Below are positions 43,546-51,950 of a DNA stretch of 62,258 bases, in pieces; within the stretch, counting starts at the first letter, position 1; each line of letters starts with the position of its first letter. Both the position numbers and the translations under genes were made by a program. The stretch spans positions 1 to 62,258 of the forward strand of contig JAKLKD010000008.1 in the NCBI GenBank assembly GCA_023150845.1, written 5' to 3'. The DNA is from Myxococcota bacterium (lineage in GTDB: Bacteria > Myxococcota_A > UBA796 > CAJQPC01). The notes beneath the pieces were generated by a model. It did no database searches, was not told the DNA's origin, and saw only the letters and a list, made by a program, of their open reading frames with translations.

Positions 43546-44916
43546 ATGATGACCCCGACCCGCACCTTCGCCCTGCTCGCGGCGCTCCTCGCCGTCGGCT
43601 GCAAGACCCCCGAGACCAACGTCGAGACCGGCCTGGAGCCCCCAGACGAGGAGCCCATCGACGCCGACGGCGACGGCACCCCCGCTGAAGAGGACTGCGA
43701 CGACGAAGACGCCGCGGTGAACCCCGCCGCTGAGGAGACCTGCGACGGACGCGACAACAACTGCGACGGCGCCGTCGATGAGGGCACGCTCACGACCGTC
43801 TACACCGACGCCGACGGCGACACCTACGGCGACGACAGCACCGCCAGCGAGGCCTGCGCCCCGACCGACGGCCAGGCGCTCGTCGGCGGGGACTGCGACG
43901 ACGCCGACCCGGCCTACAACCCCGGGGCGTCCGAGGACGACTGCGCCGACCCCAACGACTACAACTGCGACGGCTCCACGGGCTACGCCGACGCCGACGC
44001 CGACGGCTACGCCGCCTGTGAGGACTGCGACGACGCCGACCCCGCCGTGAGCCCCGCCGCCACCGAGGTCTGCGACGACCGCGACAATAACTGCGACAAC
44101 CTCACGGACGAGAACGTCACCGAGACCTGGTGGCAAGACAAGGACGGCGACCTCTACGGCGACCCCGACTTCGCCTACATCGGCTGCGCCCAGCCCGAGG
44201 GCTACACCGACAACGTCGCCGACTGCGACGACGATGAGAGCGGCGTGAACCCCGACGCCGATGAGCTCTGCGACGGGATCGACAACGACTGCGATGGGGT
44301 CATCGACGGGCCCGACGCCCTCGACCCCTCGACCTACTACACCGACGCCGACGGCGACGGCCACGGCGACGCGACGGCGACGGTCACGGGCTGTGAGGCC
44401 CCGAGCGGCGCCGTCACCCTGAGCGACGACTGCGACGACGGAGACGGCGCGGTCTACCCCGGCGCCGCTGAAGCATGTGACAACGCAGACAACGACTGCG
44501 ACAGCGAGGCGGACGAGGAGGTCTGCGACTGCAGCTTCACCAGCTACGGCGGCCACGAGTACCTGTTCTGCGTCGAGAGCCTCGCCTGGGCCGACGCCTA
44601 CGCGGCCTGCGTCGATTACGGCTACGACCTCGTCGCCATCAACGACGCCGCCGAGGACGCCTGGCTCTGGTCAACGGCCTACGCCCTCACCGACGCCGAC
44701 TGGTGGATCGGCCTCAACGACCACACGAGCGAGGGCACCTTCGTCTGGACCAACGGCGAGGCCACGAGCTACACCGGCTGGGCGGGCGGTGAGCCCAACA
44801 ACAGCTACCACGACGGCAGCCCCGAGAACTGCGTGCACATCGGCTGGTACGCCCCGACGAGCCAGTGGAACGACTACGGCTGCGCCGCGGGGAACTACTT
44901 CATCTGTGAGGGCTGA
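43546..44916 (+). CDS. MopE-like calcium-repeat lipoprotein with C-type lectin domain
   Basis: 456 aa. Signal with lipobox LAVGC. Residues of about 38-325 hold repeated metal-binding units of the pattern DxDGD, DCDDxD, NPxAxE, CDGxDNxCDG, as in MopE and many Myxococcota surface proteins; they bind calcium. The last 125 residues form a C-type lectin-like domain: WADAYAACVDYGYDLVAIND, WWIGLND, GWAGGEPNN, WNDYGC and ICEG, with the paired cysteines in place. Likely outer-surface, calcium-dependent glycan or protein binding. It is the second gene of an operon with the small lipoprotein. Confidence 0.9.
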   Translation: MMTPTRTFALLAALLAVGCKTPETNVETGLEPPDEEPIDADGDGTPAEEDCDDEDAAVNPAAEETCDGRDNNCDGAVDEGTLTTVYTDADGDTYGDDSTASEACAPTDGQALVGGDCDDADPAYNPGASEDDCADPNDYNCDGSTGYADADADGYAACEDCDDADPAVSPAATEVCDDRDNNCDNLTDENVTETWWQDKDGDLYGDPDFAYIGCAQPEGYTDNVADCDDDESGVNPDADELCDGIDNDCDGVIDGPDALDPSTYYTDADGDGHGDATATVTGCEAPSGAVTLSDDCDDGDGAVYPGAAEACDNADNDCDSEADEEVCDCSFTSYGGHEYLFCVESLAWADAYAACVDYGYDLVAINDAAEDAWLWSTAYALTDADWWIGLNDHTSEGTFVWTNGEATSYTGWAGGEPNNSYHDGSPENCVHIGWYAPTSQWNDYGCAAGNYFICEG

Positions 44917-44931
44917 AGCGTCGCCTCAATC

Positions 44932-44977
44932 GCTGAGCGTGTTCAGTGAACAAGTTCATTGAACACGCAGACTCAGC
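44932..44977. terminator. Large inverted repeat between convergent genes
   Basis: Arms 44938-44951 (CGTGTTCAGTGAAC) and 44954-44967 match with one mismatch across a 2-base loop, and outer GCTGAG/CTCAGC (44932-44937, 44972-44977) extend it. It can serve as terminator for both convergent genes. Each arm is itself a palindrome (GTTCA-N-TGAAC), so protein binding is an alternative. Confidence 0.6.
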
Positions 44978-45929
44978 GCCGGAGTCGCGCCCAGGCCGCC
45001 TGCAGCTCATCGGGGTGAAACCAGGCCGGGTACAGCGCGAGCATCGCCCAAGGGAAGATGCCGAGCTGCATCGTCGCCGCGATCCCCAGGTGCAGCAGCA
45101 CGCCGACGAACACCCAGACGTGTAAGAGCCGGAGCCGCTTCGCCCAGGCGCGCAGGCGGCCCGGCTGGCCGTCGGTCATGCGGTAGTGCATGAGCACGAG
45201 CATGAGCGGCGCGGAGTTCTCCCAGAGGTGGGTCGTCGCCGTGGCGAGGCTCGTGAGCGGCCACACCGACGAGAGCCACTCGAAGCTGTGCCGGGCGATG
45301 TGGGGATCCTGCAGGATGATGTAGAGGGCGTGGTAGCCGCCGAAGGGCGTCCAGGTGAGCGCGGTCTTCTGCACCCCGGCCATCCAGTACATCACGACGA
45401 TCTGGAGGATGATGAGGTGCCGCGGCCAAGCCGGGACCGCCTGGTCATCCCCCACGAAGCTCCCCGTGCGGCGCCAGGCGTCGAAAGACAAGGCGTCGCC
45501 GCAGCGTGAGAACAGCAGGATGAACATCACGTCGCGCATCATGAGGTCGATGCCGCGGTCGCCGAGCGGCAAGATCTGCGCGAGCTGGGCGTAGGCCAAG
45601 AGCGTGATGAGCCCGGTGAGCCGGGTGAACAGCCCCAAGGCCCAGGCCAAGGAGCCGAAGAGGGTGACCGCGTGGAGCGCCACCGCCGTCGCCTCCGTCG
45701 GCGGGAAGAGGCGGTAGACCTCGGGCACCGGGTCGCGGTTGAGCAGGTTCGACGGGAAACCCCCGGCCTCGGGCGGCGCCCAGAGCGTCGAGACGAGGTC
45801 CAGGCGCCAGGCATCCACAAGATCCCAGCAGAGCACGAGGCCCAAGAGCAGGCGCACGAGGGCGAGCGCCGTCGCGGGCTCCTTGTGGTCCCAGAGCGAC
45901 ACCCACCAGCGCCAAAGCCGCCCGGTCAT
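44973..45929 (-). CDS. HTTM (vitamin K-dependent carboxylase-like) membrane protein, copy A
   Basis: 318 aa with many hydrophobic helices. The N-terminus (ATALALVRLLLGLVLCWDLVD), MRDVMFILLFSRCGDALSFDAWRR and the central LIILQIVVMYWMAGVQKT ... WTPFGGYHALYYI-like stretch fit the HTTM family related to vitamin K-dependent gamma-carboxylase. Its start overlaps the stop of the partner gene by 4 bases. A paralogous cassette lies at 59896-61520 and shares LVxYWxxGxQK and WTPFGG. Reaction unknown; the family may modify proteins or lipids at the membrane. Confidence 0.85.
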   Translation of the reverse strand: MTGRLWRWWVSLWDHKEPATALALVRLLLGLVLCWDLVDAWRLDLVSTLWAPPEAGGFPSNLLNRDPVPEVYRLFPPTEATAVALHAVTLFGSLAWALGLFTRLTGLITLLAYAQLAQILPLGDRGIDLMMRDVMFILLFSRCGDALSFDAWRRTGSFVGDDQAVPAWPRHLIILQIVVMYWMAGVQKTALTWTPFGGYHALYIILQDPHIARHSFEWLSSVWPLTSLATATTHLWENSAPLMLVLMHYRMTDGQPGRLRAWAKRLRLLHVWVFVGVLLHLGIAATMQLGIFPWAMLALYPAWFHPDELQAAWARLRR

Positions 45930-46591
45930 GGCCCCTCCTCGCCGCGCTTCACGACCCGCACGAGGCGGACTTCAGCCTTGGGGTCGGGCTCCTGGCCCGG
46001 GGTCACGACGTGGGTGCGGATCATCTTCACCCGCACCCGCGTGGCGTCCGGCCAGTCCTCAAAGGCGTGGCGGGCCACCCAGCGGGCGAAGCTCTCGTAC
46101 GAGGGCCGCACCTTGGAGGCGTTGTCGTCGTAGACGCCGCGCACCCGGCGGAAGGTGAGCTGGGGCTCAAGGTAGGTGTGCTCGGGGTCGAGGGCCCGGT
46201 AGACCACCTGAAACTCCCCGTCGCGCTCGACCTCAATCACGAGGCGGTGGGGGTGGGTGTTCGGGTAGGTGAACAGGCCCCAGCCTTGGCCGGTCCCGGT
46301 GATCCGCATGAGCGGCCGGAAGGGCTTGATCACCGCGCTGCGCAGCTCGCTCGTCACGACGGAGCTCTCGATGGCGATCTCCGTGAGCTGGGCGCGGTTG
46401 GTCGTGACGCCAAAGCCGCTGAGCAGGCGCACCCAGCCGTTGAGCTCCTCGACGGCGATCGGGTTTGACAGCGCCTTCGCCGTGGTGGGGGACGGGGGCA
46501 GCGGAGAGGCCGCCACGCCGTGCACAAAGACCACGACCGCGAGGAGCGCAGCACGCAGCGTTGGGACACGATCTTCGGGGGGACTAGACAT
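45926..46591 (-). CDS. Partner protein of HTTM, copy A
   Basis: 221 aa with the start at 46591 (MSSPPEDRV). One N-terminal hydrophobic segment (LRAALLAVVVFVHGVAASPLP) is a signal or anchor, followed by an alpha/beta domain. Shared with copy B: a G-W/G-W segment near the start of the domain, F-R-P before the strand block, HRLVIEVERDGEFQVVYRALDPE versus the corresponding LELEVKEGDDWRLVYKERDAE, and a late R-V-R-V-K-M or F-R-A-R-F strand. It is translated with the HTTM gene and is either a subunit or substrate; inferred from the two cassettes. Confidence 0.75.
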   Translation of the reverse strand: MSSPPEDRVPTLRAALLAVVVFVHGVAASPLPPSPTTAKALSNPIAVEELNGWVRLLSGFGVTTNRAQLTEIAIESSVVTSELRSAVIKPFRPLMRITGTGQGWGLFTYPNTHPHRLVIEVERDGEFQVVYRALDPEHTYLEPQLTFRRVRGVYDDNASKVRPSYESFARWVARHAFEDWPDATRVRVKMIRTHVVTPGQEPDPKAEVRLVRVVKRGEEGP

Positions 46592-46638
46592 GCGCGATAA
46601 GGGTAGCGCAGCGCGGCAGGCGGAGGTAGCCTGCGCCC

Positions 46639-48000
46639 ATGTGGTTGTGGCTCCTCGCCTGCGCCGGATCATCCGATCCCCTCGTCCTCACCCCGGTCGT
46701 AGACGCCGCGAGGCTCACGATTGAAGGCCCTGAAGGCGCGCTCATCGGCGGGGTGTACAACCTGGGGCCCCTCGACGGCGCCCCGGGCGACGAGCTGGGC
46801 CTCGCGGTGAGCCGGGGCACGACGCTGAGCGACGGCGCGGACCTCTACATCTTCTCCGGCGGGCGGGAGGGCGCGCTCACCCTCGACGACGCCGATCAGG
46901 TCATCGTCAACGACGAGGGCGCCTGGTGGATCGTCGATGGCGGCCAGTGTACGCCGGAGGGCGCCGCGGGGCATCGTAACGCCGTGGGCCTGGGCGACCT
47001 CGACGGCGACGGCCTCGGCGAGCTGATGTTGGCCTTCGGGGATGACGCTGGGGAGGGCGTCGTCTACCTCTTGACCGGCGCCCAGCGCGCCGCGTCGCGG
47101 GAGACCCCCCTCTCCACCGCCGAGCTCGTGCTCTTTGGCCCCGGCGACACCTTCGCGCTGGGCACGGACCTCGCCGTCGGCGACTACGACGGGGACGGCC
47201 TCAAGGACGTCGTGATCGGGGCCCCGGTCACGGCGAGCCCGGAGCGCGCCGGGGAGATCGCGGTGGTGTACGGCTTCCTCATGGCCAGCGCCCGGGGCGG
47301 CCGCCGCGTGCTGGAGCTGGGCGGCGTGGGCTGGAGCACGGTGACCGGCGAGCTCTCCGGGGAGCGGGTGCTCTCTGTCGGCGACGTCGATCGGGACGAC
47401 CGCGACGACCTCGCCATCTTGGCGCCGGGCTGCGCGTCGGGGCTGCCGGGCCGGGTGCTCGTCGTCTCGGGGGCGGCGCTCCCCCGGGTGGGCCGCAATG
47501 AGCGCCTGCTCGTCGCCGCGACCTACCAGAGCGGCGCCGTGCTGCGCGGAAACCTCCAGCGCCTCCCCGACCTGGACGGCGTCGGCCAAGATGAGCTCAT
47601 CGTCGGCGGCGACACCGACGAGCACGGCGATCGGGTCCTCGTGTTCTCCGGCGAGGATCTCCTGAGCGCGCCGAGCCTGCGCCCCAAGACGAGCTTCCAG
47701 ATCGGCGCAAACTCCCGGTCCCAGCTCACGACCCGGCGCCTGCCCGGGGGTGAGGTCGAGCTGGTGTCCCACGACGGCGACCAGCTCGTGCGGGTGCGTG
47801 ACCCCGAGCGCGCCGTCGGCTGGCACAAGGTCGAGGGCTGGGCGCCGCCTTGCCTCGTGGACGACCGACCGGACCGCCACCGGCTCCTCGACGCCGTAGA
47901 TCACGACGGCGACGGCCTCTCCGAGCTCGTCACCGTCGAGCCGCTCTGGCCCACCTGCGACGAAGACAGCCTCAACCGCGGACTCGTCATCGTCTGGTGA
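46639..48000 (+). CDS. FG-GAP repeat beta-propeller lipoprotein
   Basis: 453 aa. The signal is extremely short: lipobox LLAC is reached at residue 8 (MWLWLLACAG), so lipidation is plausible but unusual. The body has repeated FG-GAP/integrin-alpha-like blades with calcium loops, for example GLGDLDGDGLGELMLAFG, VGDYDGDGLKDVVIGAP, VGDVDRDDRDDLAILAP and AVDHDGDGLSELVTVEP. Likely a surface or periplasmic binding protein. GGAGG lies 12 bases before the ATG. It is divergent from the HTTM partner gene. Confidence 0.85.
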   Translation: MWLWLLACAGSSDPLVLTPVVDAARLTIEGPEGALIGGVYNLGPLDGAPGDELGLAVSRGTTLSDGADLYIFSGGREGALTLDDADQVIVNDEGAWWIVDGGQCTPEGAAGHRNAVGLGDLDGDGLGELMLAFGDDAGEGVVYLLTGAQRAASRETPLSTAELVLFGPGDTFALGTDLAVGDYDGDGLKDVVIGAPVTASPERAGEIAVVYGFLMASARGGRRVLELGGVGWSTVTGELSGERVLSVGDVDRDDRDDLAILAPGCASGLPGRVLVVSGAALPRVGRNERLLVAATYQSGAVLRGNLQRLPDLDGVGQDELIVGGDTDEHGDRVLVFSGEDLLSAPSLRPKTSFQIGANSRSQLTTRRLPGGEVELVSHDGDQLVRVRDPERAVGWHKVEGWAPPCLVDDRPDRHRLLDAVDHDGDGLSELVTVEPLWPTCDEDSLNRGLVIVW

Positions 48001-48013
48001 GGGGCGCGGGTGC

Positions 48014-48069
48014 CCACGAAATGTCGTGGCTTCGCGGGGGATGCTCACGACGGATCGTGGCGGATCGTG
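48014..48069. promoter_or_regulatory. Paired CACGA-N4-TCGTG inverted repeats (candidate enhancer sites)
   Basis: CCACGA-AATG-TCGTGG at 48014-48029 and CACGA-CGGA-TCGTG at 48046-48059, with centres 31 bp apart, plus a further TCGTG half at 48065-48069 in a direct repeat of CGGATCGTGG. They lie about 70-120 bases upstream of the predicted sigma-54 transcription start, the usual place for activator binding. Confidence 0.6.
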
Positions 48070-48112
48070 GTGGAGCCCGCCCCGGCGTGGCGCTGAGGCG
48101 CGGGCGCGGCCT

Positions 48113-48128
48113 TGGCACGGAGCTTGCT
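48113..48128 (+). promoter_or_regulatory. Sigma-54 promoter of the sulfate transport operon
   Basis: TGGCACGGAGCTTGCT matches the -24/-12 consensus (TGGCAC-N5-TTGCW) at every position. Predicted transcription start is near 48139, leaving a leader of about 50 bases before the binding-protein ATG. Confidence 0.85.
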
Positions 48129-48189
48129 CAAGGCGGTGCGAGGCGCCACGACCCTGGCGCCGCGACAACCCTCCGCCGGGAGCCTGACG

Positions 48190-49224
48190 ATGCGCCGAGT
48201 GGTCGTGCCTGTGTCCGCGCTGTGTGTGCTGCTCACCGCCTGCGCCGGGGAGGCGGAGCCGGAGCAAGACGGCGCCCGCACCCTCGTCATTGGCGCCTAC
48301 ACCACGCCCCGAGAGGTGATGAACGATCACCTCATCCCCAAGTTCCAGGAGGCCTGGCTGGCGAAGACCGGGGAGCGGGTCGAGTTTGAGACCTCGTTCC
48401 AGGCCTCGGGCAGCCAGGCCCGCGCCATCGCCGGGGGCTTCGAGGCCGACGTGGCCTGGCTCTCCTTGGAGCCCGACGTGCAGACCCTCGTGGACGCCGG
48501 GCTCATCACCCGCGACTGGCGGGCCACCCCCACGAAGGGCGTCGTCTCCTCCTCCGTCGTCGTGATCGGCGTGCGGCCGGGCAACCCCAAGGGTGTCACG
48601 GACTGGGCCGACCTCGGGAAGCCGGGCATCGAGGTGCTCACCCCGAACGTGCGCACCAGCGGCGGCGCGATGTGGAACGTGCTCGGCGTCGTCGGCGCCG
48701 CCCGCCGGGGCCACGTCGGCGCGGACACGAGCGAGGCCCACGCCGAGGCCGTGCTCGCGGGGGTGCTGCAGAACGTGCGGGTGATGGACAAGGGCGCCCG
48801 GGACTCGATGATCTCCTTCGAGAAGGGCATCGGCGACGCCATCATCTCCTACGAGAACGAGCTCGTCGTCGCCGCCTTGGCCGGGCAGAAGCTCGACACG
48901 GTGATCCCCAAGTCGACGGTCATCATTCAGAACCCCGCCGCCGTCATTGACGTCTACGCCCAGCGCCACGGCGTCACCGACCTCGCCGACGCCTTCGTGG
49001 CCTTCCTCACCGAGCCCGCCCAGCAGGCGGCCTTGGCCCGCTACGGCCTGCGCCCCGTGGTGGACGGCGTGCCCGTCGAAGGTTTCCCGCCGCTCGGCGA
49101 CACCTTCACCGCCGCGGATCTCGGCGGCTGGGCCACGCTCAAGACGACGGTGTTTGAGGACGGCGCGCTGTACGACCGCGCCTTGACCCGCGCCCAGAGC
49201 GGCGCCGCCGGTCAGGCCCCGTGA
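48190..49224 (+). CDS. Sulfate/thiosulfate ABC transporter substrate-binding lipoprotein
   Basis: 344 aa with the start at 48190 (GGGAG upstream). The Sbp/CysP family pattern is clear: EFETSFQASGSQARAI, ADVAWLSLEPDVQTL, WADLGKPGIEVLTPN and RTSGGAMWN, with late GDAIISYENE. Sbp proteins in enterobacteria are soluble periplasmic; here the signal has lipobox VLLTAC, so the protein is probably lipid-anchored. It heads an operon with two permeases, an ATPase and a sigma-54 activator, all on the plus strand with short gaps or overlaps. Sulfate is the likely ligand; thiosulfate or a related oxyanion is possible. Confidence 0.9.
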   Translation: MRRVVVPVSALCVLLTACAGEAEPEQDGARTLVIGAYTTPREVMNDHLIPKFQEAWLAKTGERVEFETSFQASGSQARAIAGGFEADVAWLSLEPDVQTLVDAGLITRDWRATPTKGVVSSSVVVIGVRPGNPKGVTDWADLGKPGIEVLTPNVRTSGGAMWNVLGVVGAARRGHVGADTSEAHAEAVLAGVLQNVRVMDKGARDSMISFEKGIGDAIISYENELVVAALAGQKLDTVIPKSTVIIQNPAAVIDVYAQRHGVTDLADAFVAFLTEPAQQAALARYGLRPVVDGVPVEGFPPLGDTFTAADLGGWATLKTTVFEDGALYDRALTRAQSGAAGQAP

Positions 49225-50033
49225 GCGCGTCCCGGGCCGTCTGGGCGCCGCGGCTGATGCGGGGCTCCTTCGGGGTGTGGATCTGCGCCCTGGTCGCCTT
49301 GCCGATGATCGCCGTGATCGCCCGGGCCGCCGAGGGTGGGCTCGGCGGCGCCTGGGAGGCCATCACCCGGCCCGCGGCGGCCCACGCCTTGGGCTTGTCC
49401 TTTGGCCTCAGCCTGCTCGTCGTGGGGATCGACCTCGTGTTTGGCCTCGCGACGGCCTGGGCGCTTGTGCGCTGGGAGATCCCCGGGCGCCGCCTCGTGA
49501 ACGCGCTCGTGGACCTGCCCTTCGCCGTGCCCACCCTCGTCGCGGGCATCCTGCTCGTGGTGATGTTGGGGCCCCAGTCCACCTTGGGCGGGGCCCTCGC
49601 CGACGTCGGCGTGGACGTGATCTACGCCTGGCCCGGCATGGTGCTCGCGCTCTGCTTCGTGACCTTGCCCTTCGTGGTGCGCGCCGTCGAGCCCGTCCTG
49701 GAGGAGCTTGACCCCGCCGAGGAGGAGGCCGCCCGCACCTTAGGCGCCAGCGAGGCGCTCATCGTGCGGCAGGTGCTCTTGCCGCCGCTCTTCCCGGCCT
49801 TGGCCGTGGGCGCCGGGCAGAGCTTCGCCCGGGCCATCGGCGAGTTCGGCGCGATGGCGGTGCTCTCGGGCAACGTGCCCCGGGAGACCTTGGTCGGCAG
49901 CGTCTACGTCTTGGGTGAGGTCGAGGCCGGAGACAGCGTCGAGGCCGCGGCGGTCAGCGTGGTGCTGCTCGTCGTCTCTATCATCGCCCAGCTCGTCGTG
50001 AGCCGGGTGAACCAGCCTTGGGGGCGCTCATGA
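49221..50033 (+). CDS. cysT: Sulfate ABC transporter permease CysT
   Basis: 270 aa, GTG start overlapping the binding-protein stop. About six membrane helices with the permease EAA loop (EEEAARTLGASEALIVRQV then LLPPLFPALAVG) that docks onto the ATPase. The RAIGEFGAMAVLSGN stretch is typical of CysT/CysW-type permeases. It pairs with the CysW-like protein to make the channel. Its stop overlaps the next ATG by 4 bases. Confidence 0.9.
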   Translation: MSASRAVWAPRLMRGSFGVWICALVALPMIAVIARAAEGGLGGAWEAITRPAAAHALGLSFGLSLLVVGIDLVFGLATAWALVRWEIPGRRLVNALVDLPFAVPTLVAGILLVVMLGPQSTLGGALADVGVDVIYAWPGMVLALCFVTLPFVVRAVEPVLEELDPAEEEAARTLGASEALIVRQVLLPPLFPALAVGAGQSFARAIGEFGAMAVLSGNVPRETLVGSVYVLGEVEAGDSVEAAAVSVVLLVVSIIAQLVVSRVNQPWGRS

Positions 50034-50842
50034 CGCCACGTCGTCGCACCACCCCGCGGGGCGTCGGCCTCGTCGTCACCGCGGCCGCGCTCTTGTGGGT
50101 CGTGGGCCTCGTCGGTGTGCCCCTGGGCGCGCTGCTCTTCGCCGTCGCCTCCGAGCCCGCCCGGGTCGTCTCCGAGCTCGTTGAGCAAGGCGGCTTAGAC
50201 GCCTTGGGGCGCTCCGTCGGGCTCGCGGTCTTCGCCGTGCTCGTCAGCGGCGTCACCGGCACCATCGGCGGCATCGTGCTCGCCCGGCAGCGCTTCTGGG
50301 GCCGCGCCGCCCTCGACGTGGCCGTGGACCTCCCCCTCGCCGTGAGCCCGGTGATCGTCGGCCTCGCCTTCGTCATCCTCTACGGCCGCGGCGGCTGGCT
50401 GGAGCCCCTGGCGACGGCGATGGGCGTGAAGGTGCTCTTCGCGACGCCGGGCCTGCTCCTGGCGACGGTCTTCGTGTGCCTGCCCTTCTTTGTGCGAGAG
50501 GTGGCCTTGGTGCTGGAGGAGGTCGGCACGAGCGAAGAGGACGCCGCCCGCACCTTAGGCGCGAGCGAGTGGCAGGTGTTCATGTGGGTGACCTTGCCCC
50601 AGCTCCGCGGCGCCCTGCGCGTCGGCACGCTCTTGACCGTGGCCCGGGCGCTCGGGGAGTTCGGCGCGGTGCTCGTGCTCGGCGGCGCCATCGAGGGCCG
50701 CACCCAGACCGCCACGACCTTCGTTCACACCATGATGGAGGAGCGACACGACGCCGGGGCCTTCGGCATGTCGCTCATCCTCGCCGCGATGACCGCGCTG
50801 CTCGTCCAGGCTTTGCCGACGGGCGCCCGCACCAAACACTGA
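50030..50842 (+). CDS. cysW: Sulfate ABC transporter permease CysW
   Basis: 270 aa with the start at 50030 (ATGA overlap with cysT). Six or so membrane helices; EAA loop EEDAARTLGASEWQVFMWV; late ALGEFGAVLVLGGAIEGRTQ and FVHTMMEERHDAGAFGMSL, matching CysW. N-terminus is Arg-rich before the first helix. Forms the channel with CysT. Confidence 0.9.
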   Translation: MTPRRRTTPRGVGLVVTAAALLWVVGLVGVPLGALLFAVASEPARVVSELVEQGGLDALGRSVGLAVFAVLVSGVTGTIGGIVLARQRFWGRAALDVAVDLPLAVSPVIVGLAFVILYGRGGWLEPLATAMGVKVLFATPGLLLATVFVCLPFFVREVALVLEEVGTSEEDAARTLGASEWQVFMWVTLPQLRGALRVGTLLTVARALGEFGAVLVLGGAIEGRTQTATTFVHTMMEERHDAGAFGMSLILAAMTALLVQALPTGARTKH

Positions 50843-50879
50843 CCCAGGTCTAGGCCTGAACCGCGCTCCGAGGTGAACC

Positions 50880-51911
50880 ATGGGCATCGTCGCCAAGAAC
50901 CTGCACAAACAGTTCGGTGAGACGCGGGTGATCCGCGGGGTGAGCCTCAGCGTCGAGCCCGGGGAGATGGTCTCGCTTCTCGGGCCCTCGGGCGGCGGAA
51001 AGAGCACGGTCCTGCGGATCCTCGCGGGGCTGGAGCGCGCCGACGCCGGCGAGGTGTGGCTCGACGGGCAGCGTGTGGACCACCTCGACGCGGCCTCACG
51101 CGGCGTCGGCTTCGTGTTCCAGCACTACGCCTTGTTCCGGCACATGCGCGTCGTGGACAACGTCGCGTTCGGGCTCAAGGTGCGGAAGGTCAACCCCGAC
51201 GAGGCGCGGCGGCGCGCGGAGGCCCTGCTCGCGCGGGTCGGCCTCGGCGGGCTCAGCGAGCGCTGGCCAGACGAGCTCTCCGGCGGTCAGCGCCAGCGGG
51301 TGGCCTTGGCCCGGGCCCTGGCCCCGGCGCCTCGGGTGCTGCTCCTGGACGAGCCCTTCGGGGCCCTCGACGCCCGGGTGCGCGCCGACCTGCGGGAGTG
51401 GCTGCGCCGCCTGCACGACGAGGTGGGCGCCACGACGGTGCTCGTCACCCACGACCAGGAGGAGGCGCTCTCTGTGTCGGATCGGGTCGTGCTCGTGCGG
51501 GACGGCCTCATCGAGCAAGACGGCAGCCCGGCGGAGATCGTGGACAGCCCCCGGACGGAGTTCGTCGCGCGTTTTGTCGGGGAGGTGAACGTCGTCGAGG
51601 GCGTCGTCGACGCCGAGGGCCTGCTCGTGGCGGGGGGCTTACGCCTGCGTGTGCCGGGCGCGGTGAAGGCCGGGACCCGGCTGCGCGCCGTGCTCCGTTC
51701 CCATGAGCTGCAGGTCTTGGCCGACCCCGCCGGGCGCGGCGTGGTGCGCCGAGTGGTGCCCCTGGACGATCGTGCCCGCGTCGAGCTCACCTTGGACGGC
51801 GCCTCTCTCGTGGCGCGTGTGCCCCGGGCCGAGGCCCAGGCGCTCCATGTGGGCAGCGCCGTCGGCGTCGCCTCGCAGGGCCCCGCGCGTGTATGGGCCA
51901 TCGAGGCCTGA
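50880..51911 (+). CDS. cysA: Sulfate ABC transporter ATPase CysA
   Basis: 343 aa. Walker A LGPSGGGKSTVLR, Q-loop FVFQHYALFRHM, signature LSGGQRQRVALARAL, Walker B VLLLDEPFGALD and H-loop LVTHDQEEAL, followed by a C-terminal TOBE-type regulatory domain of about 100 residues. GAGGTGA lies just before the ATG. It energises sulfate import through CysTW. Fourth gene of the operon. Confidence 0.94.
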   Translation: MGIVAKNLHKQFGETRVIRGVSLSVEPGEMVSLLGPSGGGKSTVLRILAGLERADAGEVWLDGQRVDHLDAASRGVGFVFQHYALFRHMRVVDNVAFGLKVRKVNPDEARRRAEALLARVGLGGLSERWPDELSGGQRQRVALARALAPAPRVLLLDEPFGALDARVRADLREWLRRLHDEVGATTVLVTHDQEEALSVSDRVVLVRDGLIEQDGSPAEIVDSPRTEFVARFVGEVNVVEGVVDAEGLLVAGGLRLRVPGAVKAGTRLRAVLRSHELQVLADPAGRGVVRRVVPLDDRARVELTLDGASLVARVPRAEAQALHVGSAVGVASQGPARVWAIEA

Positions 51912-51950
51912 GCCCGGATACGTTCCTCCAACCCTCTGCCCGGAGCGGCT

